29,733 nt of DNA from NCBI GenBank assembly GCA_937899265.1, contig CALBPV010000109.1, positions 1 to 29,733 on the forward strand. The letters are read 5' to 3'. Shown piece after piece: positions 1 through 7,470 of the stretch. Numbering within the stretch: position 1 is the first letter of the stretch; every line of letters begins with the position of its first letter. Under the pieces are notes generated by a model. The model worked only from the letters and a program-made list of their open reading frames with translations. It was not told the DNA's origin and did no database searches. Origin of the DNA: an uncultured Bacteroidales bacterium. Lineage in GTDB: Bacteria > Bacteroidota > Bacteroidia > Bacteroidales > UBA3663. Both the position numbers and the translations under genes were made by a program.

Positions 1-108
1 GAACCGACCTTAGACCTTAGACCTTAGACCTTAGACCGTTAACCGACCTTAGACCTTAGACCGTTAACCGAGAACCGACCTTAGACCTTAGACCTTAGAC
101 TTTAGACC
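1..108. repeat. Heptamer tandem array (TTAGACC)n with GTTAACCGA spacers
   Basis: Ten copies of the 7-mer TTAGACC (one reads TTAGACT) lie in three blocks of 4, 2 and 4. The blocks are separated by GTTAACCGACC and GTTAACCGAGAACCGACC. The phrase GAACCGACC precedes the first and third blocks, so there is a higher-order unit as well. The array starts at the window edge and may continue beyond it. It lies downstream of argD, and no coding frame is supported across it. Confidence 0.9.
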
Positions 109-122
109 AAATAAGTGAACCA

Positions 123-154
123 ACAAGGCCCTGCTTATGAGTGCAAGGCCTTGT
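123..154 (-). terminator. Possible weak stem-loop at the end of argD
   Basis: ACAAGGCC (123-130) pairs perfectly with GGCCTTGT (147-154). The argD stop codon lies in the 16-nt loop. On the minus strand the stem is followed by TTGGTTCAC and not by a T-run, so it is at best a weak terminator or an RNA-stabilising 3' hairpin. Confidence 0.3.
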
Positions 155-1268
155 CGAAACGGTCGAGGAAGAGGTCGCAGTCGGCTTGCGAGAGGCAGAG
201 CGGGGGAAGGAGCCTCAGTGTCGATGTGCCGGCAGCGCCGGTGAAGACATGCTGTTCGTAGAGCAGCCGCTGGCGGATTTCCTTCATCGAACCCTCGAAC
301 TCGATGCCTATCATGAGTCCTCGTCCGCGCAGTTCTTTGAGCCCGGGAATCTTCATGTTGCGAAGTCCCTCCATGAGATAGTCACCCAGACGGGCGGCAT
401 TCTCCACGAGGTGTTCGTCGCTGATGACATCGAGCACGGTGCAGGCGAGAGCGCAGCCCAGGTGATTGCCCCCGAAGGTGGTTCCCAACTGTCCATAGAC
501 GGGCTGGAAATCGGGCGAGATGAGCACTCCGGCGAAGGGGTATCCGTTGGCGATGCCTTTGGCGACGGTGATGAGGTCGGGGCGGATGCCGTAGTGCTGA
601 TGGGCAAAGAACTTGCCGCTGCGTCCGTAGCCCGACTGAATCTCGTCGAGGATGAGTTTTGCGCCGGCTTTGCGGGTTTCATCCTGCAGCTGCTGCATGA
701 ACTTGGTCTCGGGAATATGGATGCCACCCACGCCCGAAATGCCCTCGATGATGACGGCAGCCACATCGCCGCCGGCGAGTTCGCGCCTAACGGCCTCAAT
801 GTCGTTGAGGGGGAGGAAAGCGACGGGTGTCGAGAGGTTGAAAGGAGCCTGAATCTTGGGATTGTCGGTGACACGCACAGCCCCCGAAGTGCGTCCGTGG
901 AAGGCGTGCGAGAAAGCTATCACTTTCTTCTTGCCTGTGGCGAAGGACGCCAGTTTGAGGGCGTTCTCGTTGGCCTCGGCTCCCGAGTTAATCAGGAAGA
1001 GCTGATAGTCGTCGTAGCCGGAAACTTTGCCCAGTTTCTCGGCCAGACGCACCTGCAGGGGATTCTTGACGGAGTTGCTGTAGAAAACGAGCTTCGAGGC
1101 CTGCTCCTGCATGGCCTGAAGGTAACGCGGGTGGGAATGGCCGATGGAAATGACGGCATGACCTCCGTAGAAGTCGAGATATTCGGTGCCCTTTTGGTCG
1201 AACACGCGTGTGCCTTGACCACGCTCCACCGTGATGTCGAAAAGAGGATATACGTCGAAAAGTTTCAT
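135..1268 (-). CDS. argD: Acylornithine aminotransferase (ArgD)
   Basis: This is a class-III PLP-dependent aminotransferase of 377 residues. It interconverts N-acyl-glutamate semialdehyde and N-acyl-ornithine in arginine synthesis, in the cytoplasm. Visible landmarks are the NSGAEANE cofactor-phosphate loop (94-101), LDEIQSG with the PLP-pyridine Asp (D208), and TVAKGIANG with the Schiff-base lysine at about K237. Length is slightly short of the roughly 400-residue family norm but the fold is complete. I chose the ATG at 1268; an in-frame TTG six bases upstream is possible but less likely. It starts 8 bp after the argC stop and is the last gene of the arg operon. Because ArgF' in this window looks succinylornithine-specific, the real substrate here may be the N-succinyl compound. 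Confidence 0.95.
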   Translation of the reverse strand: MKLFDVYPLFDITVERGQGTRVFDQKGTEYLDFYGGHAVISIGHSHPRYLQAMQEQASKLVFYSNSVKNPLQVRLAEKLGKVSGYDDYQLFLINSGAEANENALKLASFATGKKKVIAFSHAFHGRTSGAVRVTDNPKIQAPFNLSTPVAFLPLNDIEAVRRELAGGDVAAVIIEGISGVGGIHIPETKFMQQLQDETRKAGAKLILDEIQSGYGRSGKFFAHQHYGIRPDLITVAKGIANGYPFAGVLISPDFQPVYGQLGTTFGGNHLGCALACTVLDVISDEHLVENAARLGDYLMEGLRNMKIPGLKELRGRGLMIGIEFEGSMKEIRQRLLYEQHVFTGAAGTSTLRLLPPLCLSQADCDLFLDRFDKALHS

Positions 1269-1276
1269 TGTCAAAA

Positions 1277-2248
1277 TCAGAATCCAATGGGTTTGAGGCG
1301 GAGGCCGGTATCTTCGGGCAGACCGAACATGAGGTTCATGTTCTGGACGGCTTGTCCGGCAGCACCCTTGAGCAGGTTGTCGATGGTGGAAACCATGAGA
1401 AGTTGGTCTTCGAACTTATCGACCCAGACGAGCGCCTTGTTGGTGCCGACGATTTGTTTCATGTCGGGCGAAGCCGCAACGACATGGGTGAAGACAGCGT
1501 CGGAGTAGTAGTTGCTGTAAATCTCCTGCACCTCCTCGAGGGGAGCGTCACAGCGGGTGTAGGCCGTCACGAAGATGCCGCGTGTGAAGCATCCGCGCTG
1601 GGGCACAAAGAGGAGACGTCCCGTGTAGTCGGTCTCGAGTTTGTGGACGGTCTCTCCGATTTCGAGCAGATGCTGATGGCGGAAAGTCTTGTAGATGGAG
1701 ATGTTGTTGGCTCTCCACGAGAAGTGGGTTGTGGCCGAGGGCTTCACGCCGGCACCTGTGGAACCTGTGATGCCGTTGATGTGCACATCGTCCGACACGA
1801 GACCGTTGGCAAAGGCGGGAAGCAGGGCCAGCTGGATGCAGGTGGCGAAGCAGCCGGGATTGGCCACATGGTAGGCACCCGCGATGCGATGGCGCTGGAA
1901 CTCGGGGAGGCCGTAGATGAAGTCGTGGCTTCCGGCCAAACGGAAATCCTGGGCCAAATCGACGATGCGGCAATTCTCGGGAATCTCGCTTCCGTGGGCC
2001 TCCATGAACTTGAGGCTGTCGCCGTGGGCCGTGCAGAAGAAGAGCACGTCCACATCCCGGAAGGGCAACCGGTCGGTGAACACCAGGTCGGTGTCTCCGA
2101 TGAGGCCGCTGTGGACCTGCCAGACGGGATTGCCCGCATTGGACTGGGAGTTGACAAACGCAATCTCCGCTTCGGGGTGGTTGACAAGGATGCGCAGCAG
2201 TTCGCCCGCCGTGTATCCTGCCCCGCCGATGATTCCGACTTTAATCAT
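1277..2248 (-). CDS. argC: N-acyl-gamma-glutamyl-phosphate reductase (ArgC)
   Basis: This cytoplasmic NADPH-dependent reductase of 323 residues makes N-acyl-glutamate semialdehyde from the acyl phosphate, the step before ArgD. The N-terminal Rossmann motif GGAGYTAGELL starts near residue 8. The catalytic cysteine sits in NPGCFAT (C133). The later motif TGSTGAGVKPS is typical of the family. The start is the ATG at 2248; the open frame extends two codons further to a TTG, which I rejected. It follows the small PspC gene by 16 bp and precedes argD by 8 bp, consistent with one transcript. Confidence 0.95.
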   Translation of the reverse strand: MIKVGIIGGAGYTAGELLRILVNHPEAEIAFVNSQSNAGNPVWQVHSGLIGDTDLVFTDRLPFRDVDVLFFCTAHGDSLKFMEAHGSEIPENCRIVDLAQDFRLAGSHDFIYGLPEFQRHRIAGAYHVANPGCFATCIQLALLPAFANGLVSDDVHINGITGSTGAGVKPSATTHFSWRANNISIYKTFRHQHLLEIGETVHKLETDYTGRLLFVPQRGCFTRGIFVTAYTRCDAPLEEVQEIYSNYYSDAVFTHVVAASPDMKQIVGTNKALVWVDKFEDQLLMVSTIDNLLKGAAGQAVQNMNLMFGLPEDTGLRLKPIGF

Positions 2249-2264
2249 AACCAACTCTTTTTAA

Positions 2265-2450
2265 TCAACTCTTTTTGGGTGCGAGAAGCCAGAGCAAAAC
2301 GTAGGCGAGAAGACCCGTTCCCATTCCGAAAAACAGGATGAGGAATATCACTCTCACCAACAGAGAGTCAATGCCGAAATACTCTGCGATGCCGCCGCAC
2401 ACACCGGCCAACTTCTTGTCGGTGTTTGAAAGGTAGAATTTCTTTTCCAT
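2265..2450 (-). CDS. Small PspC-domain membrane protein
   Basis: The 61 residues consist almost wholly of one PspC domain: the motif KLAGVCGGIAEYFGID (about 13-28) followed by one hydrophobic segment (about 31-56) and a short Lys-rich tail. PspC domains take part in envelope-stress signalling in proteobacteria; small stand-alone copies are common in Bacteroidetes and their role is not known. The gene starts 2 bp after the argG stop (TAATCATG) and lies between argG and argC, so it must be co-transcribed with the arginine genes. Nothing in the protein suggests an enzymatic role in arginine synthesis. Confidence 0.9.
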   Translation of the reverse strand: MEKKFYLSNTDKKLAGVCGGIAEYFGIDSLLVRVIFLILFFGMGTGLLAYVLLWLLAPKKS

Positions 2451-2452
2451 GA

Positions 2453-3655
2453 TTATCTTTCTTCATTGGGGTGAGTACCATAATAAACGCGCAGGGGGGT
2501 GGAGGACACCTTGATGAAGCCTTTGGCCTCGTCGGCGGTCCAACCGCGCTGCATCTCGCCGTATTCGCCGAGCTTCGACTTGGTGAGGTCGTCGTCGCTG
2601 TCCACGCCTACGGTCTGGAATCCGTAGGGACGGAGCTGGAGGATGGCTGTGCCGTTCACATTGCGCTGTGAGGACGTGAGCATTGCCTCGATGTCGGGCA
2701 TGACGGGTTCGAGATACTGGCTCTCGTGGAGGAACATGCCGTACCAGTTGGCCACTTGGTCCTTCCAGTACTGCTGCCACTTGGAGAGTGTGGATTTCTC
2801 GAGCAGACGATGGGCCTCGATGATGAGTTTGGGGGCGGCGGCCTCGAAGCCCACACGTCCCTTGATGCCGATGATGGTGTCACCCACGTTGCAATCGCGT
2901 CCGATGGCGTAGGCGGCACCGATTTCCTCTATCTTCTGGATAGCGGCAATCTTGTCGTCATAGTGCACGCCGTTCACCTCGACTATCTCGCCCTTCTCGA
3001 ATTTGATTTTGAGTTCGGCTGTGGGTTCTTTGGCGGTGACATGTTTGAGGTAAGCTTCCTCGGGCAGACCCTGCGTGGGGTCGAGCAATTCGCCGCCGCA
3101 GATGGACGTGCCCCAGATGCCCACGTTGTAGGAATACTTGAGCTTGGTGAAGTCTGCGTAGTAGCCGTGGGCGTTGAGGTAATCGACCTCCTCTTTGCGC
3201 GAAAGGGATTTGTCGCGGGTGAGCGTGATGATTTCCACACCGGGAGCCATCACGAGGAAGGTCATGTCGAAACGTATCTGGTCGTTGCCTGCGCCCGTCG
3301 AACCGTGGGCGATGGCGTCGGCTCCGATTTCGCGGGCATAGCGTGCGATGGCTATCGCCTGGAAGATGCGTTCGCTCGAAACCGAGATGGGGTAGCAGTT
3401 ATTGCGGAGCACATTGCCGAAAATCATGTATTTGAGACTCTTGGCATAGTATTCCTGCGTGACGTCGAGCGTCACATATTTGGTGGCGCCCAGTTTGTAG
3501 GCGTTCTCCTCGTTCTGCTTCAGTTGTTCGGCGCTGAATCCGCCCGTATTGGCGCAGGCAGCGTGTACTTCGTACCCCTTTTCTTTGGCGAGGTACATTA
3601 CCGTATAACTTGTATCCAAGCCGCCACTGTAGGCGACAACTACTTTTTTGGCCAT
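2453..3655 (-). CDS. argG: Argininosuccinate synthase (ArgG)
   Basis: This enzyme of 400 residues condenses citrulline and aspartate using ATP, the seventh step of arginine synthesis. The N-terminal PP-loop AYSGGLDTS (8-16) binds ATP. Family motifs such as HGSTGAGNDQIRF and GRDCNVGDTIIGIKGRVGF are present and the length is normal. It begins 3 bp after the GNAT stop and ends 2 bp before the PspC gene, so the genes are tightly packed. In a succinylated pathway the deacylated citrulline would still be its substrate, so it is unaffected by the acyl group used upstream. Confidence 0.96.
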   Translation of the reverse strand: MAKKVVVAYSGGLDTSYTVMYLAKEKGYEVHAACANTGGFSAEQLKQNEENAYKLGATKYVTLDVTQEYYAKSLKYMIFGNVLRNNCYPISVSSERIFQAIAIARYAREIGADAIAHGSTGAGNDQIRFDMTFLVMAPGVEIITLTRDKSLSRKEEVDYLNAHGYYADFTKLKYSYNVGIWGTSICGGELLDPTQGLPEEAYLKHVTAKEPTAELKIKFEKGEIVEVNGVHYDDKIAAIQKIEEIGAAYAIGRDCNVGDTIIGIKGRVGFEAAAPKLIIEAHRLLEKSTLSKWQQYWKDQVANWYGMFLHESQYLEPVMPDIEAMLTSSQRNVNGTAILQLRPYGFQTVGVDSDDDLTKSKLGEYGEMQRGWTADEAKGFIKVSSTPLRVYYGTHPNEER

Positions 3656-3658
3656 AAC

Positions 3659-4249
3659 TTAAATTTTATCTAAATCGTCGAGTTTTTCGTTGGGATGTTC
3701 TTTGGGGTCGTAGAGCATGGCGGTGCAGATGCAACGCTTGAAGTTCGTACGGGTGAGGACGTCGTAGTTGACGCAGCTCTGGCATCCGCGCCAGAAGGCC
3801 ATGTCGTCGGTGAGTTCCTCGAATGTGACGGGACGGTAGCCCAGCTCGTTGTTGATTTTGAGGACGGCGGCTCCCGATGTGATGCCGAAGAGTTTGGCTT
3901 CGGGGAAGATGCGTCGGGAGTAGCAGAACGAGAACCGTTTGATTCTTGAGGCGAGACCGAGTCCCCTGTATTTGGGCTTCACAATCAGACCGGAATTGAC
4001 GACAAACTGTTTGTTGCTCCACGACTCGATGTAGCAGAAGCCGGCAAAATCCGTGCCGCAGAGGGCGATGATGGCTTTGCCCTCCAGCATCTTCTGAGCC
4101 ACATAGTCGGGCGACCGGCGGGCAATGCCCGTGCCGCGAGCTTTCGAGGATTCTTCAATGACGTCCAGAATCTCCTGGACATAGTGGATATGTTGCTTGC
4201 CGGCGATATAGATTTTAATCTCCGGTTTCTTTTCAACTTCTGAATCCAT
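3659..4249 (-). CDS. GNAT acyltransferase of the arginine operon
   Basis: The 196 residues show a GNAT fold. The acyl-CoA pyrophosphate loop is KYRGLGLA (93-100), preceded by a strand containing NSGLIVKP. A later segment INNELGYRPV fits the C-terminal GNAT strand and helix. The C-terminal tail carries C-x2-C (C156, C159) and C-x-C (C173, C175), which could be a metal site; this is inference. It lies between argR and argG, 3 bp before argG. No classical argA or argJ is in the window, so it is the natural candidate for N-acylglutamate synthase, and given the succinyl-type ArgF' it may use succinyl-CoA. The fold is clear; the substrate is inferred from position. Confidence 0.85.
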   Translation of the reverse strand: MDSEVEKKPEIKIYIAGKQHIHYVQEILDVIEESSKARGTGIARRSPDYVAQKMLEGKAIIALCGTDFAGFCYIESWSNKQFVVNSGLIVKPKYRGLGLASRIKRFSFCYSRRIFPEAKLFGITSGAAVLKINNELGYRPVTFEELTDDMAFWRGCQSCVNYDVLTRTNFKRCICTAMLYDPKEHPNEKLDDLDKI

Positions 4250-4310
4250 GATGATGTTTAAAAAGTCTTGCTTTAGAGATAAAATTGTTTCTTACAAGAG
4301 AGACTCCTGC

Positions 4311-4811
4311 TCACCGGCGGAATCCGTATTTGTTCTGCTGCTCGTTGAGCAACGTGAGTTCTTCGACCAGCTCATCGACCACCTGTGCCATCGCATATCC
4401 GCCGCGCGGAATGACGAGCACCGTGTCGTCGCCGGCCAACGTGGCCATCACGCTCGACAGGGCAGCAGCATCCAAGTCGGCAGCCACACCCGAGGCGTAG
4501 CCCGTCGTGGTGCGTATCACAATCATCACGCTCGAGTTTTCGATGCTGAGGATGTGCGGTATCTTGGGGATGAGGAGACTGCCCGGCTTCTCGTTTCCGC
4601 TGGCTGCATCTTCGGGCATCATGTAGATGTAGCCGCCGTCACGGGTGGCCACCTTCACAATCTGCATCTGTTTGAGGTCGCGGCTGAGGGTGGCCTGCGT
4701 CACTTTGATGCCTCGTGCAAACAGGGCTTTGAGCAGCTCCTCCTGGCTGTCGATTTTGCTGTTCTGAATCACCTCGCGTATGTGGGCAATTCTCTCTTTT
4801 TTACTTTTCAT
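4311..4811 (-). CDS. argR: Arginine repressor (ArgR)
   Basis: This arginine-responsive transcription regulator has 166 residues, near the family norm of about 155. The N-terminal winged helix-turn-helix includes VTQATLSRDL (38-47), the standard ArgR recognition-helix signature. The C-terminal oligomerisation and arginine-binding domain contains TTGYASGVAADLD (102-114) and GDDT (127-130), where the Asp residues contact arginine in characterised ArgR. It is the first gene of the arginine operon, 61 bp upstream of the GNAT, so it should be autoregulated. A -7-like TATCTTTG lies at 4840-4847. A loosely ARG-box-like stretch (TGAGAATTTTATGCA, 4929-4943) lies further up but matches poorly. Confidence 0.95.
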   Translation of the reverse strand: MKSKKERIAHIREVIQNSKIDSQEELLKALFARGIKVTQATLSRDLKQMQIVKVATRDGGYIYMMPEDAASGNEKPGSLLIPKIPHILSIENSSVMIVIRTTTGYASGVAADLDAAALSSVMATLAGDDTVLVIPRGGYAMAQVVDELVEELTLLNEQQNKYGFRR

Positions 4812-4839
4812 TGTTTGTTTAAGTTTCGAAAAAGTGTTG

Positions 4840-4847
4840 CAAAGATA
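4840..4847 (-). promoter_or_regulatory. -7 box TATCTTTG upstream of argR
   Basis: Read on the minus strand, TATCTTTG matches the Bacteroidetes -7 consensus TAnnTTTG exactly. It is 28 bp upstream of the argR ATG. No TTTG sits at the ideal 19-bp spacing; the nearest is 11 bp away, so the assignment rests on the -7 box alone. Confidence 0.45.
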
Positions 4848-4968
4848 CAGCTTTTTTGCAAAATACAGAAGGAATAGACGGAAAAATTACATATTTTTTG
4901 TAAAAAGAGGCAAAATCCGACATTATTATGAGAATTTTATGCAGAAATTGTCTCCCCGGATTGCAATT

Positions 4969-5538
4969 TTACAACTTTGCAATCGTTTCGGCTATCACGC
5001 GGGGATAGTGTTCGTACTCCAACGCATGAACGCGGGCAGCAAGCGAGTGGGCATCGTCGTCCGGCAACACGGGACACTTCGCCTGGAAGATGACAGTGCC
5101 TGCGTCGAGCTGCTCGTTGACATAATGGACAGTGATGCCGCTCTCCTGTTCGCCGCAGCGGAGCACATCCTCGTGCACCCTGTCGCCGTACATTCCTTTT
5201 CCGCCGTGGAGGGGGAGCAAGGAGGGATGGATATTGACAATGGCCTTGGGGAAGGCCTCAATGAGATAGGAGGGGATGCGTACCAGGTAACCCGCCAAGA
5301 CGATGAATCCGATGCCGTAGTCACGGAGCAGCTTCATCACCTTGGCCTCGTCGGCCATGTCTTCTTTAGAGAGCAATACCGAGGGCACCCCCAACAGCCT
5401 CGCCCGCTCGAAAACGTAAGCGTCGGGTTTGTTGCCGACGATAAGAGCGATTTCCACTTCGGAACTTCCCCGGAAAAATTTCACGATGTTCTCGGCATTT
5501 GTGCCCGAACCGGACGCAAAAATGGCTATTTTTTTCAT
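4969..5538 (-). CDS. purN: Phosphoribosylglycinamide formyltransferase (PurN)
   Basis: This cytoplasmic enzyme of 189 residues transfers a formyl group from 10-formyl-tetrahydrofolate to GAR, the third step of purine synthesis. The N-terminal phosphate-binding loop is FASGSGTNAENI (7-18). The catalytic triad is visible as N102 and H104 in VNIHPSLLP, plus D145 in NEQLDAGT. I chose the ATG at 5538, which begins MKKIAIFASG; an upstream in-frame ATG at 5562 would add eight residues that do not resemble the family. The gene is on the same strand as the arg operon, with a 157-bp gap before argR, and is divergent from acpP. Confidence 0.94.
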   Translation of the reverse strand: MKKIAIFASGSGTNAENIVKFFRGSSEVEIALIVGNKPDAYVFERARLLGVPSVLLSKEDMADEAKVMKLLRDYGIGFIVLAGYLVRIPSYLIEAFPKAIVNIHPSLLPLHGGKGMYGDRVHEDVLRCGEQESGITVHYVNEQLDAGTVIFQAKCPVLPDDDAHSLAARVHALEYEHYPRVIAETIAKL

Positions 5539-5697
5539 AAAAATTGGACTAAATTTGCTCATTTTGAATTATTTTGTGCAAAAAACTGAATTTTTTCCTC
5601 AAAAAGTTCTCTCACGTGAGGAATTTTATGTTACTTTGCAGCGTGAAATCGAGAAAATCGGTCTGATTCGGACACAAAATCTTCGTTTTTTGCGCCG

Positions 5698-5705
5698 CAA
5701 AGGTA
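5698..5705 (-). promoter_or_regulatory. -7 box TACCTTTG, candidate purN promoter
   Basis: On the minus strand TACCTTTG matches TAnnTTTG exactly and is followed by GCGGCGC. It lies about 160 bp upstream of the purN start, in the 280-bp gap between purN and the divergent acpP. A TTTG exists further up but with a 24-bp spacer, which is long. For acpP I see only TTACTTTG at 5631-5638, one mismatch from the consensus. The perfect 10-bp palindrome CTCACGTGAG (5611-5620) is in the same gap. Confidence 0.4.
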
Positions 5706-5818
5706 AAAGAAATTTTTCAATTTGGCGGCCAAATTCGGAGAAAAATCGCGAAAAAGGACGAATTTCGCCGCATATTTTACAGAGAACATCAATATTAACC
5801 CATAAAATTTTTAGAATT

Positions 5819-6052
5819 ATGTCAGAAATCGAAACCAAAGTAAAAGAGATTATCGTTGAAAAGTTAGGTGTTGAAGAGTCTGAAGTTACTCTTGAAGCTT
5901 CTTTCACCAACGACCTTGGCGCTGACTCCCTCGACACCGTAGAGCTCATCATGGAGTTTGAGAAGGAATTCGGCATCACCATTCCCGATGACCAGGCTGA
6001 GAAGATTGCCACTGTAGGCGACGCTGTAGCTTACATCGAGAACAACAAGTAA
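5819..6052 (+). CDS. acpP: Acyl carrier protein (AcpP)
   Basis: This acidic protein of 77 residues carries growing fatty acyl chains on a phosphopantetheine arm. The attachment serine is S37 in NDLGADSLDTVEL, and the helix II acidic face is intact. The ATG at 5819 gives the normal ACP length; the longer open frame upstream has no family similarity. It lies directly upstream of fabF, the usual arrangement in Bacteroidetes. The gap to fabF is 164 bp and contains a stem-loop followed by T-rich sequence, which may adjust the ratio of ACP to FabF transcript. Confidence 0.97.
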   Translation: MSEIETKVKEIIVEKLGVEESEVTLEASFTNDLGADSLDTVELIMEFEKEFGITIPDDQAEKIATVGDAVAYIENNK

Positions 6053-6069
6053 GAAAATCCCATTCCCGT

Positions 6070-6117
6070 TCCGCACTCCTTATTTATAATATAAGGGACG
6101 CGCGGGAGCGGATTTTA
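6070..6117 (+). terminator. Stem-loop between acpP and fabF, possible leaky terminator
   Basis: TCCGC (6070-6074) pairs with GCGGA (6108-6112), and after a two-base bulge TCC (6077-6079) pairs with GGA (6105-6107). ATTTTATT follows. An alternative inner hairpin, CCTTAT/ATAAGG (6078-6083 and 6091-6096), competes with it. The T-rich tail suggests partial termination, which would leave more acpP than fabF message. No experimental support is visible. Confidence 0.35.
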
Positions 6118-6216
6118 TTCCGGGCGAATACGCAGGCTACGTTGAGTCGTAGATGGGATTGTCCCCCTGCGACCTCGCTCGGGATATTTTGTTTCTGATT
6201 AACCCCTTTGAACATT

Positions 6217-7470
6217 ATGGAACTCAAAAGAGTCGTAGTCACCGGTCTCGGTGCCATCACACCCCTCGGCAACAACGTTGAGGATACCTGGAAAAATATT
6301 GCAGCCGGCAAGAGCGGCTGTGCCCCCATCACCCTGTTCAACGCAGAGAAGTTCAAAACCCATTTTGCCTGTGAGGTAAAAGGCTTTGACCCCAACGAAC
6401 ATTTCGACCGCAAGGAAGCCCGCAAACTGGATCGCTATGCCCAGTTCGCAATGGTGGCTGCACAGCAGGCCATAGAGGATGCCAAGATAGACCTTGAGAC
6501 AGAGGACAAGAACCGCGTGGGTGTCATCTTCAGCGCCGGCATCGGCGGTATCCAGACCTTCCAGGAGGAGGTGGGCGGCTACACCGAGGAGGGCGGTCCT
6601 CACTTCAACCCCTTCTTCATCCCCAAGATGATAGCTGACATTGCTGCCGGTCAGATTTCCATCACATACGGCTTCCACGGCCCCAACTACGGTACCGTAT
6701 CGGCCTGTGCTTCGTCCAATCACGGCATGATAGACGCCTTCAACCTGCTGCGTCTCGGCAAGGCCAACATCATTGTGGCCGGAGGCGCCGAAGCTGCCAT
6801 CTGTGCCGCCGGTGTGGGCGGTTTCAACTCCATGAAAGCCCTTTCCACGCGCAACGACGAACCCGAGAAGGCTTCGCGTCCGTTCTCCGCTTCGCGCGAC
6901 GGATTCGTGATGGGCGAAGGTTCCGGATGCCTCATTCTGGAGGAACTGGAGCATGCCAAAGCCCGCGGTGCCCACATCTATGCCGAGGTAGCCGGCGGCG
7001 GCATGTCGGCCGATGCCTATCACCTCACGGCCACCCATCCCGAGGGTCTCGGTGCCAAGCTCACCATGCGTGCCGCCCTTGAAGACGCAGGCATGCAGCC
7101 CGAGGATATCGACTATATCAATGTGCACGGCACATCGACCCATGTGGGCGACCTCGGTGAGGCGCTCGCCATCAAGGATGTCTTCGGCGACTGGGCCTAC
7201 AAGCTCAACATCTCTTCGACCAAGTCGATGACGGGTCACCTGCTCGGCGCTGCCGGTGCTGTGGAGGCTCTGATTTGCATCAAGGCGCTTGAGAACGGCA
7301 TTGTTCCCCCCACCATCAACCATGCGGAGGGCGACGACGATCCCGATATCGACTACAACCTCAACTTCACTTTCAACCAAGCTCAGAAGCGCGAGTTGCG
7401 AGCAGTGCTCTCCAACACTTTCGGTTTCGGAGGCCACAACGCAACGGTCATCTTTAAGCAGTACAAATAA
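6217..7470 (+). CDS. fabF: Beta-ketoacyl-ACP synthase II (FabF)
   Basis: This condensing enzyme of 417 residues extends acyl-ACP by two carbons from malonyl-ACP in type II fatty acid synthesis. The catalytic set is complete: C164 in SACASSNHG, H304 in INVHGTST, and K336 and H341 in STKSMTGHLLGAAGAVEA. The ATG at 6217 gives the standard start ELKRVVVTGLGAITPLG. It follows acpP and its stop codon abuts the argF' start (TAAATG at 7468-7473). In Bacteroides the usual next gene after fabF is rnc (RNase III); here that position is taken by argF'. Confidence 0.97.
   Translation: MELKRVVVTGLGAITPLGNNVEDTWKNIAAGKSGCAPITLFNAEKFKTHFACEVKGFDPNEHFDRKEARKLDRYAQFAMVAAQQAIEDAKIDLETEDKNRVGVIFSAGIGGIQTFQEEVGGYTEEGGPHFNPFFIPKMIADIAAGQISITYGFHGPNYGTVSACASSNHGMIDAFNLLRLGKANIIVAGGAEAAICAAGVGGFNSMKALSTRNDEPEKASRPFSASRDGFVMGEGSGCLILEELEHAKARGAHIYAEVAGGGMSADAYHLTATHPEGLGAKLTMRAALEDAGMQPEDIDYINVHGTSTHVGDLGEALAIKDVFGDWAYKLNISSTKSMTGHLLGAAGAVEALICIKALENGIVPPTINHAEGDDDPDIDYNLNFTFNQAQKRELRAVLSNTFGFGGHNATVIFKQYK

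Noticed and set aside
4929..4943. ARG box (ArgR operator) upstream of argR
   Set aside because: TGAGAATTTTATGCA only loosely matches the E. coli half-site pattern and has the wrong spacing, so I do not call it an operator.
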